Made by a program: the position numbers and the translations under genes. Below the pieces are notes generated by a model. It saw nothing but the letters and a program-made list of their open reading frames with translations. It was not told the DNA's origin and searched no databases. Positions 49,832-61,704 of a stretch of DNA of 64,000 nt are shown one piece after another. Positions within the stretch are counted from its first letter, which is position 1. Each line of letters starts with the position of its first letter. This DNA comes from Valencia hispanica (taxonomy: Eukaryota > Chordata > Actinopteri > Cyprinodontiformes > Valenciidae): positions 28,262,501 to 28,326,500 of the forward strand of contig OY747705.1 in the NCBI GenBank assembly GCA_963556495.2, in the 5' to 3' direction.

Positions 49832-51398
49832 CAGTCATAGTCAAAAGTTTTTAGAGTGACACACATACTGGTTTTCACAAAGATTGCTGCTGTAGTGTTT
49901 TTAGATATTTTTATCAGTTGTTTATGTGATATATAGAAGTATAATTACAAGCACTTTGTATGTTTATACGGCTTTTATTGACAATTAGATCAAGTTTATG
50001 CAGAGTGTCAATATGTGGAGTGTTAGCCTTTCTTTTTCAAAGCATCTGCAATTCGCTGCGGCATGCTGTCAATAAATTTCTGGACCAAATCCTGACTCAT
50101 AGCCACCTATTCTTTCATAATCAATGCTTGGAGTTTGCCACGATTAGTGGGTTTTTGTTTGTCCACCTGCCTCTTGAGAATTGACCACGAGTTCTCAATT
50201 GTATTAAGGTCTGGGGAGTTTCCTGGACATGGACCCAAAATGTCAATGTTTTGTTCCCTGAGCCACTTAGTTATTACTTTGGCCTTATGGCACGGTGCTC
50301 CATCATGCTGGAACAGGAATTGTTCTTCACCAAATTCTTCTTGGACGGTTGGAAGACGCTGCTGTCAGAGGATGTTTTGGTACCATTCTTTATTCAATAC
50401 TGTGTTTTTTGGCAAAATTGTGAGTAAACCTATTCCCTTGGATTAGAAGCAGTCCTACACATGAATGATCTCAAGATGTTTTACTGTTGGAATGAGACAG
50501 GACTGATGGTAACTCTCACCTTTTCTTCTCCGGACAATCATTTCTCAAGATGCCCCAAATAGATGGAATGGAGCTTCAGAAAAAATTACTTTACTCCGGT
50601 CCTCAGCCGTCCACCTGCAGTACTTTTTGCAGAATATCAGATTGTCTCTAAAGTGTTTTTTTTTTGGGGGGGGGGGAGAAGTGGCTTCTTTGCTGCCCTT
50701 CTTGAAACCAGGCCATCTTCCAAACGTCTTCACCTCACTGTGAAAGCAGATGCACTCACACCTGCCAGCTGCCATTCCTGAACAAACTCTGCACTGCTGG
50801 CGCCCCTTCCCCGCAGCTGAATCATCTTTAGGAGACAGTCATGACGCTTGTTGTACTATCTTGAGCGCCCTGAAGCCTTCTTCACAACAATTGGACCTCT
50901 TTTCTTAAAGTTCTTAATGTTCCAATAAATGGTTGATTTAGGTGCAATCTTAGTATAGCAACAATATCCATGCATGTGAAGCCCTTTTTATGCAACGCAG
51001 TGAAGGCTGCACGTGTTTCCTCTCAGGTAGCCATGGTTAACAGGAAGCACAATGATTTCAAGCATTACCCTCCTTTTAACTCATCCAGTCTGCTATTCTA
51101 ACTAAATCAGCATGACATAATGATCCCCACCCTCGTGTTCATCAACAATTTCACATGTGTTAGCGAGACGATTAGTAAAATTAATCTCAGCAGGTCCTTT
51201 TGTGGCAGTGATGAAATGCAGTGGAAATGTTTTTTTTTGGAATAGGTTCATTTTAATGGCAAAGAAGGACTTTCCAATTCATCTGATCACTCTTCATAAC
51301 ATTCTGGTGTGTATGCAATTGGACATCATAAAAACGGAAGCAGCGAACTTTGTGAAAACCAATATTCGTGTCCTTCCCAAAACTTTTGCCCATGACTG
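49832..51398 (-). mobile_element. Tc1-like transposon with both TIRs and TA flanks
   Basis: The left end CAGTCATAGTCAAAAGTTTT and the right end, reverse complemented, CAGTCATGGGCAAAAGTTTT differ at two of the first 20 bases. TA flanks both (49830-49831, 51399-51400). Minus-strand coding blocks are KYCRWTAEDRSKVIFSEAPF (about 50640-50570), EEFGEEQFLFQHDGAPCHKA (about 50340-50285) and GNSPDLNTIENSWSILKRQV (about 50220-50165), covering the second and third catalytic acids of the DDE domain. No long open frame remains. It is the best-preserved DNA transposon in the window. Confidence 0.9.
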
Positions 51399-51647
51399 TA
51401 TTGTAAAGGAGAAAATGAGACACCAGACCCAGCAATGCAGAGAAGATGAGGGACACAGGGTGATCTCCCACATGCCACGCTGCACTGAGGCAGTGATTCA
51501 TGCAAAAGAAACCCCAACCAAGTATTAATTACAGATACTGGGCATTTGTTTTTAGTAGGGGAACATTTCTAACATAAATTATCTTTATTAGTTTTATTTA
51601 TTTATTTTTTTATTTTTTTATTTAAGAAATCTAATGTTTGGTTTTAA

Positions 51648-51773
51648 CTGGCGACCTGTCCAGGGTGTACCCCACCTCTCGCCCCTTGACCGCTGGAGAT
51701 AGGCACCAGCACAGCCCCCCCCCCGCAACCTTGCATTAGGATGGACGGGTAGAGAAAATGGATGGATGGATGT
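51648..51773 (+). mobile_element. LINE 3'-tail fragment
   Basis: ctggcgacctgtccagggtg, cgctggagataggcaccagc and a terminal atggatggatggatg. This is the conserved tail common in teleosts, in the opposite orientation to the copy at 16510-16650. Confidence 0.7.
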
Positions 51774-53225
51774 TTGGTTTCAATTGGCTTTAAGTCATAG
51801 TTGAGAAAATAAACAGAAATAAACACTTGAAAATATCCCAGTTTTAAATAAATCAGTTGGAAACAAGTTTCATGTTCTTAATTGAAGAGCTGATTAAAAG
51901 TTAACTTTTCATTTATTTACTTATTTATTAAGATGTACCTGTATAAACTATATAGAAGCTAAATAATTTTGGAAAGTTCAAATTTACGATGATTAAACAC
52001 TATTTTTGTAGAGGCTCAGCCTGAAGCTGAGAGTCTAGATTGCTATTTAAACAACTTGGATTTAAAATATTTTAAGTCAACACATTGTATGATGTATGCC
52101 TTATCCACTGCGCTCAGCTTACCTCATCGAACCTATGAATAAAAGCAGTTATATTAACTTTTATATTTTAATTTTACTTTGTTTTGTATGTATTTGAATA
52201 GGGTTAAACTCTGGTACTTCATACATATCTACGAGTAGATAATGGATGAAGCTGCATAAACCAAATGCAACATTTAAGTGTTGACATTTCAACAGTTATT
52301 CATTTTTAATAGTTTTAGCTGCAGAATGAGACCTCCCTTTTTTATGTGGAGCCAAACTGTATAAAATAACCTGAGTCTGATAAAAGGCTCCGAAACACAC
52401 AGTCATGCCCTGATGTTTCATTGTTTTGTCATGTCTGAGAAGAAATGAAAGACCAACCATAAAAGGCCACAGCGACTTCGCAGTCGAGCATCGAGCGGCT
52501 GCTGCAGAGTCTCCTCTGAGTTTACACTTAACACAAGAAGGATTTGGACACAAGCTAATTCTCTCTCTGGGGAGGGCGCTGTCACCCCTGCAGCCTTAGC
52601 CGATGATTTAGTCATATGGAGAACTGTATCTACAGTGTGTGTGTTTACACAGGAGCATCTCTGGTTGTCAGCAAGAAGACTGCGGTGGATTCTGCAGGTT
52701 TATAACATGACTGGGTGCAAGAGTCAGTCTGTAGTTTAGCTGACCACACAATATGAACGTAGGAATCAAAGTCAAGTGCCAATTTGTGACAAAAAGCCAG
52801 TTATTCTTTGTAGTTTTTGTTAAATTTAAACTTTCAAAGTTTCTTTTCATTTATATGCAGTCCCATGAAACTTGGAACCCTGTAGAAAGACTTTGGTTTG
52901 ATTTGTCACTTTTGTTTTTAGTCTTGTCACTCTGTACGTTTTGTATGTTTAGTAAATTCATGTTTTGGTTTGGTTTTTGATGTCTTGGTTTTTTCTTGGA
53001 CTGTTTATTTGGTTCAGCCATTCTCTTCCACCAGTTTTCCTCTGTAGTCTCGGCTTCTCACTGACAGCTGTGGCCTATCAGTTATGTACTTATCACCCTG
53101 TATACATTTTATGGCATTACAACCACAAACTTCCACCTATTTTAGTGGGATTGTATTTGTCAGACCAACAGAATGCAGTGTACCAAGGGTAAAGTTTTTG
53201 TGAGTTTTTCCCCAAAAATTATGTC
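51774..53225. other. Intergenic, mostly unrecognised
   Basis: Near 53137-53180 agtgggattgtatttgtcagaccaacagaa resembles the terminal part of a fish Tc1 element, but no other part was found. Nothing else recognised. Confidence 0.4.
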
Positions 53226-53560
53226 TTGCATAAGTACAGCAAAATAAAAAATAAAAATAAAAAAGTACAAAAGCTCAAATATTTAGGTGTCATTTTAGGC
53301 TTACAATTCTGTCTCAAACAACATCTGAAACAGATGCTGAAAATTATTACATTTAATTTGTCAAGCATTTTAGTAGAAATTATTTACCTTGAGAGAGAGC
53401 TCATATTTTAATGCCATTATTACCACCCACATAATATATTGTATCAAATGTTGGTCATCAGCTGGCAAAAAAACGTTGAAACCAATTGAGAGTTTATGCA
53501 TAAAAAACTAAATGGTACCATCATTGTCAGATACTCCACAAACATAAACGACTAAAGTAG
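53226..53560 (+). mobile_element. LINE reverse-transcriptase C-terminal fragment
   Basis: + strand translation gives VQKLKYLGVILGLQFCLKQH and LKQMLKIITFNLSSIL, then after stops ISWQKNVETN and MHKKLNGTI. This matches the KYLGVILD...FKQH...NLSS region after the RT domain of L2/CR1-type LINEs. Frameshifted and short. Confidence 0.6.
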
Positions 53561-53703
53561 GGGTAATGATTCTGTCTGGGTTTATAAAATACTTAATGAG
53601 TATGCTCTGCCTCTACAACACAATTAATTCAAAAGCATTCCAATAAACGAACAAGGGTAGATTCTCACTCTGTTTAGACGTCTTAAAAAAAAAAATGTAT
53701 CAT

Positions 53704-53706
<3 letters not shown>

Positions 53707-53782
<76 letters not shown>
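53707..53782. repeat. (TA)n microsatellite
   Basis: About 37 uninterrupted TA units. Confidence 0.98.
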
Positions 53783-53785
<3 letters not shown>

Positions 53786-53916
53786 TGTGTCTTTTAGGGA
53801 AGAAAAGCAAAAACAGTCGTTGTTGGAAGAAGTCACATTTAAAGTTACTAGTTTGATTAATGAGGCTATAAGGTTATGTGCACATGGTTAAATTAGTCAG
53901 TTTTAGGGAAGTATTT

Positions 53917-55640
53917 CAATTCAGTTTATTTATATAGCGCCAATTTACAACCGATGTTATCTCAAGGCACTTTACAAGAAAGTTATTTCAGTACAAACAA
54001 TCCAATCAGTTTAAAGGTTTATCTAGTTTTCTATTTAAGGAATCCCAGCAGATTGCACCGAGTCACTGACTGGCAGTTGCACCCCATTTATGCAGACTCC
54101 TACCTCAGCAATCCCTCATACTGAGCAAGCATGTAGCGACAGTGGAGAGGAAAAACTCCCCTTTAACAGGAAGAAACCTCCAGCAGAACCTGGCTAAGTA
54201 CGAGTGGCCATCTGCCACGACCGTCTGGGGGTTTAAGAAGACAGAGCAGAAACACAGAACAGAAGAACTGATGTAAGAGTACTTTCAACATTAAAGAAAG
54301 TAAAAAGTTGACAACAGGACACGGGGGGATGACCCCGTCCAACAGGGCATTGTAGCTAAGCAGGATACCAGACCAGGTGTAACTTCTATGGAGAGAAAAA
54401 CACTGAGAGAAAACAAAGTTAACAGTTGAAGTAACAGTAAATAATAGAACTGGAGAGTAGTAGAAGAGAAAAGTAGCAGAGTAAAGAAAAGTGGTAAGTC
54501 TGTCCTCCAACAGTCTAAGCCTATAGCAGCATAACTACAGAGCTAGCTCAGGATGACCTAACCCACTCTAACTATAAACTTGATCACAAAGGAAACTTTT
54601 AAGCCTGGCCTTAAAAGTAAACAGAGTGTCTGCCTCACGGACTAAAACTGGGAGCTGGTTTCACAGGAGAGGAGCCTGATAACTAAAAGATCTGCCTCCC
54701 ATTCTACTTTTGGAAATCCTAGGAACCACCAGTAAACCTGCAGTCTGAGAGCGAAGTGCTCTGTTAGGAACATAAGGAACAATCTGATCTCTGATGTATG
54801 ATGGAGCTTGATTATTAAGGGCTTTGTATGTAAGAAGAAGGATCTTAAATTCTATTCTGGATTTAACAGGGAGCCAATGAAGGGAAGCTAAAGCAGGAGA
54901 AATGTGATCTCTCTTTTTAATATTCATCAGAACTCTTGCTGCCGCATTTTGGATCAACTGAAGGCTTTTAATTGCATTTTGTTGACTTCCTGATAGTAAA
55001 GAATTACAGTGGTCCAGCCTTGAGGTAACAAATGCATGGACTAGTTTCTCAGTATCACTCCTGGACAAGATGTTTCTCATTTTAGCAATATTCCGGAGGT
55101 GAAAGAAAGAAATCCTAGAAACCTGTTTAATATGGGATTTGAATGTCATGTCTTGGTCAAAGATAACACAGAGGTTCTTTACGTTATTACTGGAGGCCAA
55201 TTTACCATCCAGATGAAGTGACTGACTAATCAGTTTCTTTTTTAGAGCTTCTGGTCCAAAGACGGCAACTTCTGTCTTGTCAGAATTTAAGAGCAAAACG
55301 TTTAAAGTCATCCATGTTTTTATGTCTTCTAGACATGCCTGTAATCTACCTAATTGACTGGATTCATCAGGATTTATGGATTAATATAGTTGTGTATCAT
55401 CGGTATAACTGTGGAAATTTATCCCATGCTGTCTAATGATTCTACCAATTGGAAGCATATATGTAGTAAAAAGAATTGGTCCAAGCACATTACGCTGTGG
55501 TACTCCACAGGTAACCCTTGAGTATGAAGAAGATTTATCATTTACATAAACAAACTGGAATCTGTCAGACAAATATGATTAAACCAGCCTAGTGCTGTTT
55601 AATATAGCTGTAGAAATAAAGTATTAAGATGGCTCCATTA
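53917..55640 (-). mobile_element. 5'-truncated L2/CR1-type LINE, minus strand
   Basis: A 216-codon minus frame (54661-55311) holds LLNSDKTEVAVFGPEALKKK, VTSRLDHCNSLLSGSQQNAI and HWLPVKSRIEFKILLLTYKA, the C-terminal region after the RT. Frame 55381-55572 holds YLSDR-type text, [20 protein letters not shown] and SYTDDTQLY. In the latter the catalytic YADD has become YTDD, and PQG has become PQR. The 3' UTR and tail (aattcagtttatttatatag) end near 53917. This is the same family as 55735-60345, pointing the opposite way. Confidence 0.85.
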
Positions 55641-55974
55641 CTGGTCTCTCAAGGTTAGATCTCTGCTGATTTTAGCAGATTTAGTAAGACTATTAATAGA
55701 CATCACCAGCTGATTCGATGGGGGTAAGCCGTATTGGGTCATTTCCTGTTGTCACTGTTGCGCTCCCTGTAAACTGTTTGGTGTTCAGACTCTCTTGAAT
55801 TGATCTTGTTTTCTCTGTGCTGAGCCCTTTCTAAGTTATTTTAACACACAAGCACACTAAAACACACATTTTGTGGTGGTGTACTTTACGTTTTGGGAAC
55901 TCCTTGTGTTTCACACAGCTTTTCTTGGGGTGGTAAGGTCTCGCTAGCTCAGTTAGCTTAGCTTCATTGCGGCT

Positions 55975-56859
55975 ATGGGTACTCTTCTCTCTCCTGTCTC
56001 TAACTCTTCTCTTCTTTCTTGCTCTCTCTGTCAGATGTTTAGTTACTTCCCTGCCTCCTTTAGTGATAATGGTAACTGTAATAAATGTAATATTTTTGTG
56101 GCTTTGCAGGCGAGGGTATCAGAATTAGAAGCACGGCTCCGCGCTGTTGAAAAACCAGTAGATAGCCGAAGCCCATTAGCCAGCGCGGAGCCAACAAGGA
56201 TAGAACCCCTTAGCTGTCCTCCGGTAGAGCCCGCGCAGCCGGGACCTCAGGCTGGTTGGGTGACTGTACGTAGGAAGCATAGTTCTAGGACCCAGCCCAC
56301 AGGCCACCACCAACCGGTCCGTGTTTCTAACAGATTTTCCCCGCTCAGCCACACACCCGCTGAGAAGCCGACCCTGGTAATTGGCAGCTCCATAGTCAGA
56401 AACGTGGCATTAGAGACACCATTGACCATAGTCAAATGTTTGCCAGGGGCCAGAACGGGCAACATCAAATCCTACCTGAAACTGCTGGCTAAAGTTAAGC
56501 GTAAATACAGTAAGATTGTTATTCACGCTGGCGGTAATGACACCCGGTTACGCCAATCGGAGGTCACTAAAATTAGTGTTGCTTCGGTGTGTAAGTTTGC
56601 TAAAACAATGTCAGACTCGGTAATCTTTTCTGGTCCCCTGCCTGATCGGACCAGTGACGACATGTTTAGCCGCATGCTGTCATTCCACCAATGGTTGTCT
56701 AGGTGGTGTCCTGCAAACGATGTGGGCTACATTGATAACTGGAGAACTTTTTGGGGAAAACCTGGTCTGATCCGGAGAGACGGCATCCATCCCACTTTGG
56801 ATGGAGCAGCTCTTCTTTCTAGGAATATGGCCGAATTTATTAGTCCTCCAAAACACTGA
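55975..56859 (+). CDS. LINE ORF1 protein with SGNH-esterase-like domain
   Basis: 294 codons, uninterrupted, from an ATG after the 5' UTR. The N-terminus has two CxxC pairs (CSLC at about 17-20, CNKC at about 36-39), possibly zinc-binding, then a coiled-coil-like [17 protein letters not shown]. After a Pro/Ser-rich linker, residues about 130-290 show the SGNH pattern: [12 protein letters not shown] (nucleophile Ser in GSS), [10 protein letters not shown] (GGND block) and [15 protein letters not shown] (DxxH block). Esterase domains are known in ORF1 of CR1/L2 LINEs. ORF1 proteins bind element RNA; the esterase role is unresolved. The three sequence blocks are present, so the fold may be active. 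Confidence 0.85.
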   Translation: MGTLLSPVSNSSLLSCSLCQMFSYFPASFSDNGNCNKCNIFVALQARVSELEARLRAVEKPVDSRSPLASAEPTRIEPLSCPPVEPAQPGPQAGWVTVRRKHSSRTQPTGHHQPVRVSNRFSPLSHTPAEKPTLVIGSSIVRNVALETPLTIVKCLPGARTGNIKSYLKLLAKVKRKYSKIVIHAGGNDTRLRQSEVTKISVASVCKFAKTMSDSVIFSGPLPDRTSDDMFSRMLSFHQWLSRWCPANDVGYIDNWRTFWGKPGLIRRDGIHPTLDGAALLSRNMAEFISPPKH

Positions 56860-56952
56860 CAACCCAGGGTCCAGACCAGGAAGCAGAGTCGTAGTTTAAC
56901 CCACCTCTCTGCTGCTTCTGTACTGTTACCCACCCATTACTCTATAGAAACA

Positions 56953-58485
56953 GTGTCTTGCCCACGGCCAAAATTAAATGGATTAAAAGTTAAGCCAACA
57001 AAAGCAAATTATGGAAGTCTCATAAAAATAAATACAACTTTGACTGAACAGAAAAATAAATCTATTAAATGTGGTTTATTAAACATAAGATCTCTCTCCT
57101 CAAAGACTTTGTTAGTAAATGACTTGATTTGTGATAATCACATTGATTTCCTTTGTCTCACAGAAACCTGGTTGCAGCAGGAGGATTGTGTCAGTATAAA
57201 TGAGTCAACTCCTTCCAGTCATTTAAATTTTCACATTCCTAGAAATACTGGGCGAGGAGGAGGAGTTGCAATCATTTTTCGTTCTGATTTACTAATTAGT
57301 CCCAGACCAATTGATAGCTACAGTTCTTTTGAACATCTAACCCTTAATTTTCCTCATCCAAGTTGCAAAACATTAAGACAATTTTTGTTTGTGGTTTTGT
57401 ATCGTCCACCAGCCCCTTACTCTCAATTCTTGGATCAGATCTCACATTTTTTATCTGATTTAGTATTAAATACTGATAGGGTGATTATAATGGGGGACTT
57501 CAATATTCATGTAGATACTGAAAGTGATAGCCTAAATGCAGCCTTTAATGCTATTTTAGACTCAATTGGCTTTAAGCAAAAAGTACAGGGATCGACCCAC
57601 TCGGGTAAACACACTTTGGACCTTGTACTGACATATGGTATTGAGTGTGAGGAAATAACAGTCCACCCACATAACCCGGTCCTGTCTGACCACTTCTTAA
57701 TAACTTTTGAATTTACTTTAACTGACCATTTTAAATCTGAAAGAAAATTTCATTATAGTAGAGCTTTATCAGACAATGCTGTAACAATTTTTAAAGAATC
57801 TGTTCCATTCTTACTTTCCTCAGTGTCTCAGAGTAACACAGTGGATGGCAGCAATTCTATCTCTAACCCTTCAGAAATTGATGGTCTGGTTCACAGCATT
57901 ACGTCCTCGTTGCGTTTGGCATTAGATAGTGTAGCCCCCTTAAAAAAGAAAGTGGTTAGCCATAGGAGGCTGACTCCTTGGTTCAACGCAGAGTTGCGTA
58001 CTTTAAAGCAGAATACTAGGAAGTTGGAGAGAAAATGGCGCTCTACACACCTAGAGGATTCCTATTTAACCTGGAATAACAGTCTATTGCTGTATAAAAA
58101 GACCCTTCGACAAGCTAGAACAGCATATTTTTCATCATTAATAGAGCTGAATAAAAACAATCCTAGGTTTCTTTTTAGTACAGTTGCCAAACTTACACAG
58201 AGTCATAGCTCTGTTGAGCCAACTATTCCCCCAGCTCTTAGCAGTGATGATTTTATGGGATTCTTCGTAAATAAAATTAATTCTATTAAAAATAAAATCA
58301 TTGGCATCCTCCCAAACATGATTACTTCTTCCTCAGTAAATGAGGCAGTATCGGAAAGAACTGTAGATCCTCAGTTGTGCTTAGGCTGTTTTGATTCAGT
58401 CGAGCCTTCAGAATTATCAAAAATATTAGCCTCATCTAAACCTTCAACTTGGATGTTGGACCCAATCCCAACCAATATAATTTAA
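56953..58485 (+). pseudogene. LINE ORF2, endonuclease half (before the frameshift)
   Basis: 510 codons. Apurinic-type endonuclease motifs are all readable: [73 protein letters not shown] and [12 protein letters not shown] basic linker ([20 protein letters not shown]) follows, then the pre-RT region. The frame ends at a stop in PIPTNII. Reading one base later continues with KEVFHLVPGPILD, so a single extra base near 58480-58486 splits ORF2. Confidence 0.85.
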
Positions 58486-58489
58486 AGAA

Positions 58490-59644
58490 GTGTTCCATTT
58501 GGTTCCTGGCCCCATTTTGGATATGATGAATCTATCCTTAGTAAACGGATACGTACCACAGGAATTTAAAATAGCTGTAATTAAACCTTTACTCAAGAAA
58601 TCTTCCCTTGATCAAGATGACTTAGTGAATTACAGACCTATATCTAACCTTCCTTTCTTATCCAAGGTCCTTGAGAAAATTGTTGCTAATAAAGTCTGTG
58701 AGCATTTAAACAAGGGTTCTGTGCTTGGACCAATTCTGTTCACCATATATATGCTCCCAATTGGTAGAATCATTAGACAGCATGGGATAAATTTCCACAG
58801 CTATGCAGATGATACACAACTATATTTATCCATAAATCCTGATGAACCCAGTCAGTTAGGTAGATTACAGGCATGTCTGGAAGACATAAAAACATGGATG
58901 ACCCTAAACTTTTTGCTTTTAAATTCTGACAAAACAGAAGTTGCTGTCTTTGGACCAGAAGTTCTTAAACAGAAACTGATTAGTCAGTCACTTCATCTGG
59001 ATGGCATTCAATTGGCCCCCAGTAATAATGTAAAGAACCTCGGCGTTATTTTTGACCGAGACTTGACATTTAAATCCCATGTTAAACAGGTTTCTAGGAT
59101 TTCTTTCTTTCACCTCAGGAATATTGCTAAAATTAGAAACATCCTGTCCAGGAGTGATGCTGAGAAACTAGTCCATGCATTTGTTACCTCAAGGCTGGAC
59201 TACTGTAATTCTTTACTATCAGGTAGTCCACAAAATGCCATTAAAAGCCTTCAGTTGATCCAAAATGCGGCAGGAAGAGTTCTGATGAATATTAAAAAGA
59301 GAGATCACATTTCTCCTGTTTTAGCTTCCCTTCATTGGCTCCCTGTTAAATCCAGAATAGAATTTAAGATCCTTCTTCTTACATACAAAGCCCTTAATAA
59401 TCAAACTCCATCATACATCAGAGATCTAATTGTTCCATATGTTCCTAACAGAGGACTTCGCTCTCAGACTGCAGGTTTACTTGTAGTTCCTAGGATTTCT
59501 AAAAGTAGAATGGGAGGCAGATCTTTTAGTTATCAGGCTCCTCTCCTGTGGAACCAGCTCCCAGCTTTAGTCCGTGAGGCAGACACTCTGTTTACTTTTA
59601 AGGCCAGGCTTAAAACTTTCCTTTTTGATAAAGCTTATAGTTAG
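58490..59644 (+). pseudogene. LINE ORF2, RT half with internal deletion
   Basis: 384 codons in the shifted frame. It holds PLLKKSSLDQDDLVNYRPIS and NLPFLSKVLEKIVANKVCEH, then LNK joined directly to [17 protein letters not shown] and the catalytic SYADDTQLYL. The normal RT has well over a hundred residues between these blocks, including the first catalytic Asp and most of PQGS; they are missing here. The C-terminal part is intact to a stop, with SLHWLPVKSRIEFKILLLTY and SRMGGRSFSYQAPLLWNQLP. It cannot be a working RT. Confidence 0.88.
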
Positions 59645-60345
59645 AGTGGCTAAGGTCATCCTGAGCTATCTCTGTAGTTATGCTGCTATAGGCTTAGACT
59701 GCTGGAGGACAGACTTACCAATTTTCTTCACTCTGCTACTTCCTTTTCTCCTACTACTCTCCAGTTGTATTACAGTACATTCTGTTATTTCGACTGTTAA
59801 CTTTGTTTTCTCTCAGTGTTTTTCTCTCCATAGAAGCTACACCTGGTCTGGTATCCTGCTTGGCTGCAATGCCCTGTTGGACGGGGGGCATCGACTGGGA
59901 TGATCCTCCCAGTAACTGACTGAACATCCACTGTGTCCTGTTATTAACTTTTTACTTTCTGTAACATAGAAAGTTCTCTTATATCAGATCTTCTGTTCCT
60001 TCTGTGTCTCTGCTCTGTCTTCTCAAACCCCCAGGCGGTCGTGGCAGATGGCCGCTCCTACTGAGCCTGGTTCTGTTGGAGGTTTCTTCCTGTTAAAGGG
60101 GAGTTTTTCCTCTCCACCGTCGCTACATGCTTGCTCAGTATGAGGGATTGCTGAAGGATTGCTGTGGTTGGAAAGTCTGCATCAACGGGGCCCAACCTCA
60201 CGCCAATGACTGACGCAATCTGCTGGGATTCCTTAAATAGGAAACTTTTTAACTGATTGGAATGTTTGTATAAATGTATTGAAATGACTTCTTGTTAAGT
60301 GCCTTGAGATGACATCTGTTGTGAATTGCCGCTATATAAATAAAC

Positions 60346-60455
60346 TGAATTGAATTGAATTGAATTGAATTGAATTGAATTGAATTGAATTGAATTGAAT
60401 TGAATTGAATTGAATTGAATTGAATTGAATTGAATTGAATTGAATTGAATTGAAT
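60346..60455. repeat. (TGAAT)n pentamer array at the LINE 3' end
   Basis: About 22 copies of TGAAT begin exactly at the LINE 3' terminus. L2-type LINEs end in short tandem repeats, so this is likely the expanded natural tail. Confidence 0.95.
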
Positions 60456-60744
60456 CTTATGTTTGAGAGATGGAGTGGTCCTGAGGTTACTTGTGGTTTG
60501 CCAAAATATGTGGTGATATTTGGTAATTATTCAGCGGTTAGTTGCTTTTACAAGACTAGCTGCTATTTTTATATCAGTAAAACTTTATTTTACCTGCAGG
60601 TGCTATCTGATGCCCATTGGCTCTGAGATGTATATGTATGATACCTACTATATGACTAGCTATGCTGCTGTAATAAAGTCAGAACCAGAACTTATCTTTC
60701 AGTATAAGACAGATGGACTTATGGTGCATCAAAACCTATAATTG
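60456..60744. other. Short spacer, nothing recognised
   Basis: Under 300 bp between the LINE tail and the next Tc1 remnant; nothing recognised. Confidence 0.45.
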
Positions 60745-61185
60745 ATTATTTTTCACATTTAGTCAAGAAGCTTCCATGAGTTTTATTGTGATTTAATGGG
60801 ACAGACCAACACAACGTGGTGTATAATTGGGAAGTGGAAGAATTTTATTGTCTTTTCCCAAGTAAAAATCCAACAATGTTGCATGAATTGGTGTTCAATC
60901 ATCTCTAGTTGGCACTTTGTAGATCTACCTTTTTGAGCAATTCCAGCTACCAGTCTTTTGGGTCACATGTCTGACACCTTTCCACATTTATGGACTGGAT
61001 TTTCTTTTGACAGTTCCCATTCGAGCAGGACAAGAAAAATAGGCAAAGGATGGAACAGTCTTTTGCAGTCTCTATTAGGTTTTCTGATTGCCTTGTATTT
61101 AGCTCCATTCATCCTTCCATCACCTTATCCAGCTTCCCTGTACCTCCTGATGAAAAGCATCCCCATGGCATCGAGCCGGTGATTC
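60745..61185 (-). mobile_element. Tc1-like remnant
   Basis: tgtgatttaatgggacagaccaacacaacg, tccatcaccttatccagctt, and ccctgtacctcctgatgaaaagcatcccca match the same antisense Tc1 family text as 15974-17239. It is cut off on the right by a LINE fragment. Confidence 0.65.
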
Positions 61186-61189
61186 TTTC

Positions 61190-61695
61190 ATCTCACTTGT
61201 GTCCGGTCCAAGGAGAATAGATTTTAAAGTACTGCTTCTAACATATGAAGCAGTAAATGGTATTGCACCATGCACCCTCATATCTAACTGAAATGGTAAA
61301 GCCAAATGTCCCTGTCCGGAATTTAAAGTCTCAAGGCCCTGGCCTTCTGGTTGTTCTGAGAGTGCAAAAAAAGGCCCTTGGGGGGAGGACGTTTTCTTTA
61401 TTATGCACCAACGCTTTGGAACAGCTTACCTCTGGACATCAGGCAGGCATCGACAGTTGATGTCTTTAAAGCAAACCTAAAGACACATTTGTTTACACGT
61501 GCATATAATTCATGATGTCTTTAAGTTATTTTGTTCATTTTATGTAAAGCCTATTTCATTGTCTTTTATGTACTGTTTATTTTAGTGTAATTTTTAGGAA
61601 ATGTTTATCTGTTTTTGCTTTTATGCAATGAGTGTTTTTATGGTTGATATTTGTGGTTGTACAGCACTTTGATGGAAAGTGCTTCATAAATACAT
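61190..61695 (+). mobile_element. L2-type LINE 3' fragment
   Basis: + strand reads RIDFKVLLLTYEAVNGIAP, then frameshifts to blocks like VLRVQKKALGGRTFSLLCTN, ALEQLT and DVFKANLKTHLF-type text. It corresponds to the C-terminal end of L2 ORF2 plus a 3' UTR ending ttgatggaaagtgcttcata. It is a different subfamily from the copies at 53.9-60.3 kb. Confidence 0.7.
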
Positions 61696-61704
61696 TTATT
61701 ATTA

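Larger units (their letters stand above)
55735..60345 (+). mobile_element. Near full-length L2/CR1-type LINE with damaged RT
   Basis: The 5' UTR starts around 55735 (boundary approximate). ORF1 is 55975-56859. The ORF2 endonuclease half is 56953-58485 and the ORF2 RT half 58490-59644. The 3' UTR contains ggcggtcgtggcagatggcc, tgttaaaggggagtttttcc and gccttgagatgacatctgtt, and it ends ataaataaactgaattgaa, running into a pentamer array. A one-base frameshift at about 58485 and an internal deletion at about 58711 kill the RT. Intact ORF1 and endonuclease suggest fairly recent insertion. Confidence 0.88.
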
